Assembly: GCA_964419225.1 (NCBI GenBank)
Contig: CAYQPF010000119.1
Span: 1 to 15,240 of the forward strand
DNA from: CAYQPF01 sp964419225
GTDB taxonomy: Bacteria > Cloacimonadota > Cloacimonadia > Cloacimonadales > CAYQPF01
Length of the DNA stretch: 15,240 nt
Direction: 5' to 3'
Below are positions 15,202 to 15,240 of this stretch, piece by piece. The number at the start of each line of letters is the position of its first letter. Positions within the stretch are counted from its first letter, which is position 1. The position numbers and the translations under genes were made by a program. The notes below the pieces were generated by a model. That model worked only from the letters and a program-made list of their open reading frames with translations. It was not told the origin of the DNA and ran no database searches.

Positions 15202-15240
15202 CGATTTCCTTTTAAAAAGTGACTTGAATGAAAAAGTTGA

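Noticed and set aside
1..15240. tRNA or rRNA genes
   Set aside because: No cloverleaf with a conserved TTC arm or rRNA-like conserved stretch was seen on either strand.

Overview
The window comes from an AT-rich member of the Bacteroidetes, most likely order Bacteroidales. The signs are a CTnDOT-type tyrosine recombinase, TAnnTTTG-type -7 promoter elements, a BACON-like/M64 lipoprotein, DUF302 beside a metal P-type ATPase, and remnants of transposases typical of this group. The species cannot be fixed from the sequence.

Left part (1-5450), a small mobile or defence module. It opens with the 3' part of an integrase gene (+), followed by a broken RhuM-like fragment. A three-gene operon then runs leftwards: a 67-aa Xre-type regulator, an AAA+ ATPase and an 852-aa subtilisin-type serine protease. 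The ATPase/protease pair has the gene content and sizes of IetA/IetS. That pair is known as a plasmid-maintenance toxin-antitoxin locus in Agrobacterium and as an anti-phage system in E. coli. It is the most interesting locus here. A 346-bp intergenic region with candidate minus-strand promoters separates it from radC.

Middle part (5450-9070), accessory DNA. It holds a RadC/JAMM gene with a terminator-like hairpin and a secreted lipoprotein (BACON-like domain, LRR, peptidase M64). After that comes about 1.2 kb of gene-poor debris: a long imperfect inverted repeat that could fold as RNA, two oppositely oriented truncated IS4-like transposase remnants meeting at a 20-bp perfect palindrome, and an IS5-like transposase N-terminus broken by in-frame stops. 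Four phased GCAAT repeats follow.

Right part (9074-15240), metal efflux on the minus strand. The genes, in transcription order, are a TolC-family outer membrane factor (its 5' end runs to or past the window edge), a CusB/CzcB-type periplasmic adaptor, a PII-like regulator, a terminator, a ZntA/CadA-type Zn/Cd/Pb P1B-ATPase with its own promoter and a candidate operator, a secreted 204-aa protein of unknown function overlapping it by 4 bp, and a DUF302 protein. The expected RND pump gene (CusA/CzcA) would lie just beyond the right edge. Together these would move metal ions across the inner membrane (P-type ATPase) and out through the RND tripartite pump, with the PII-like protein as a probable sensor.
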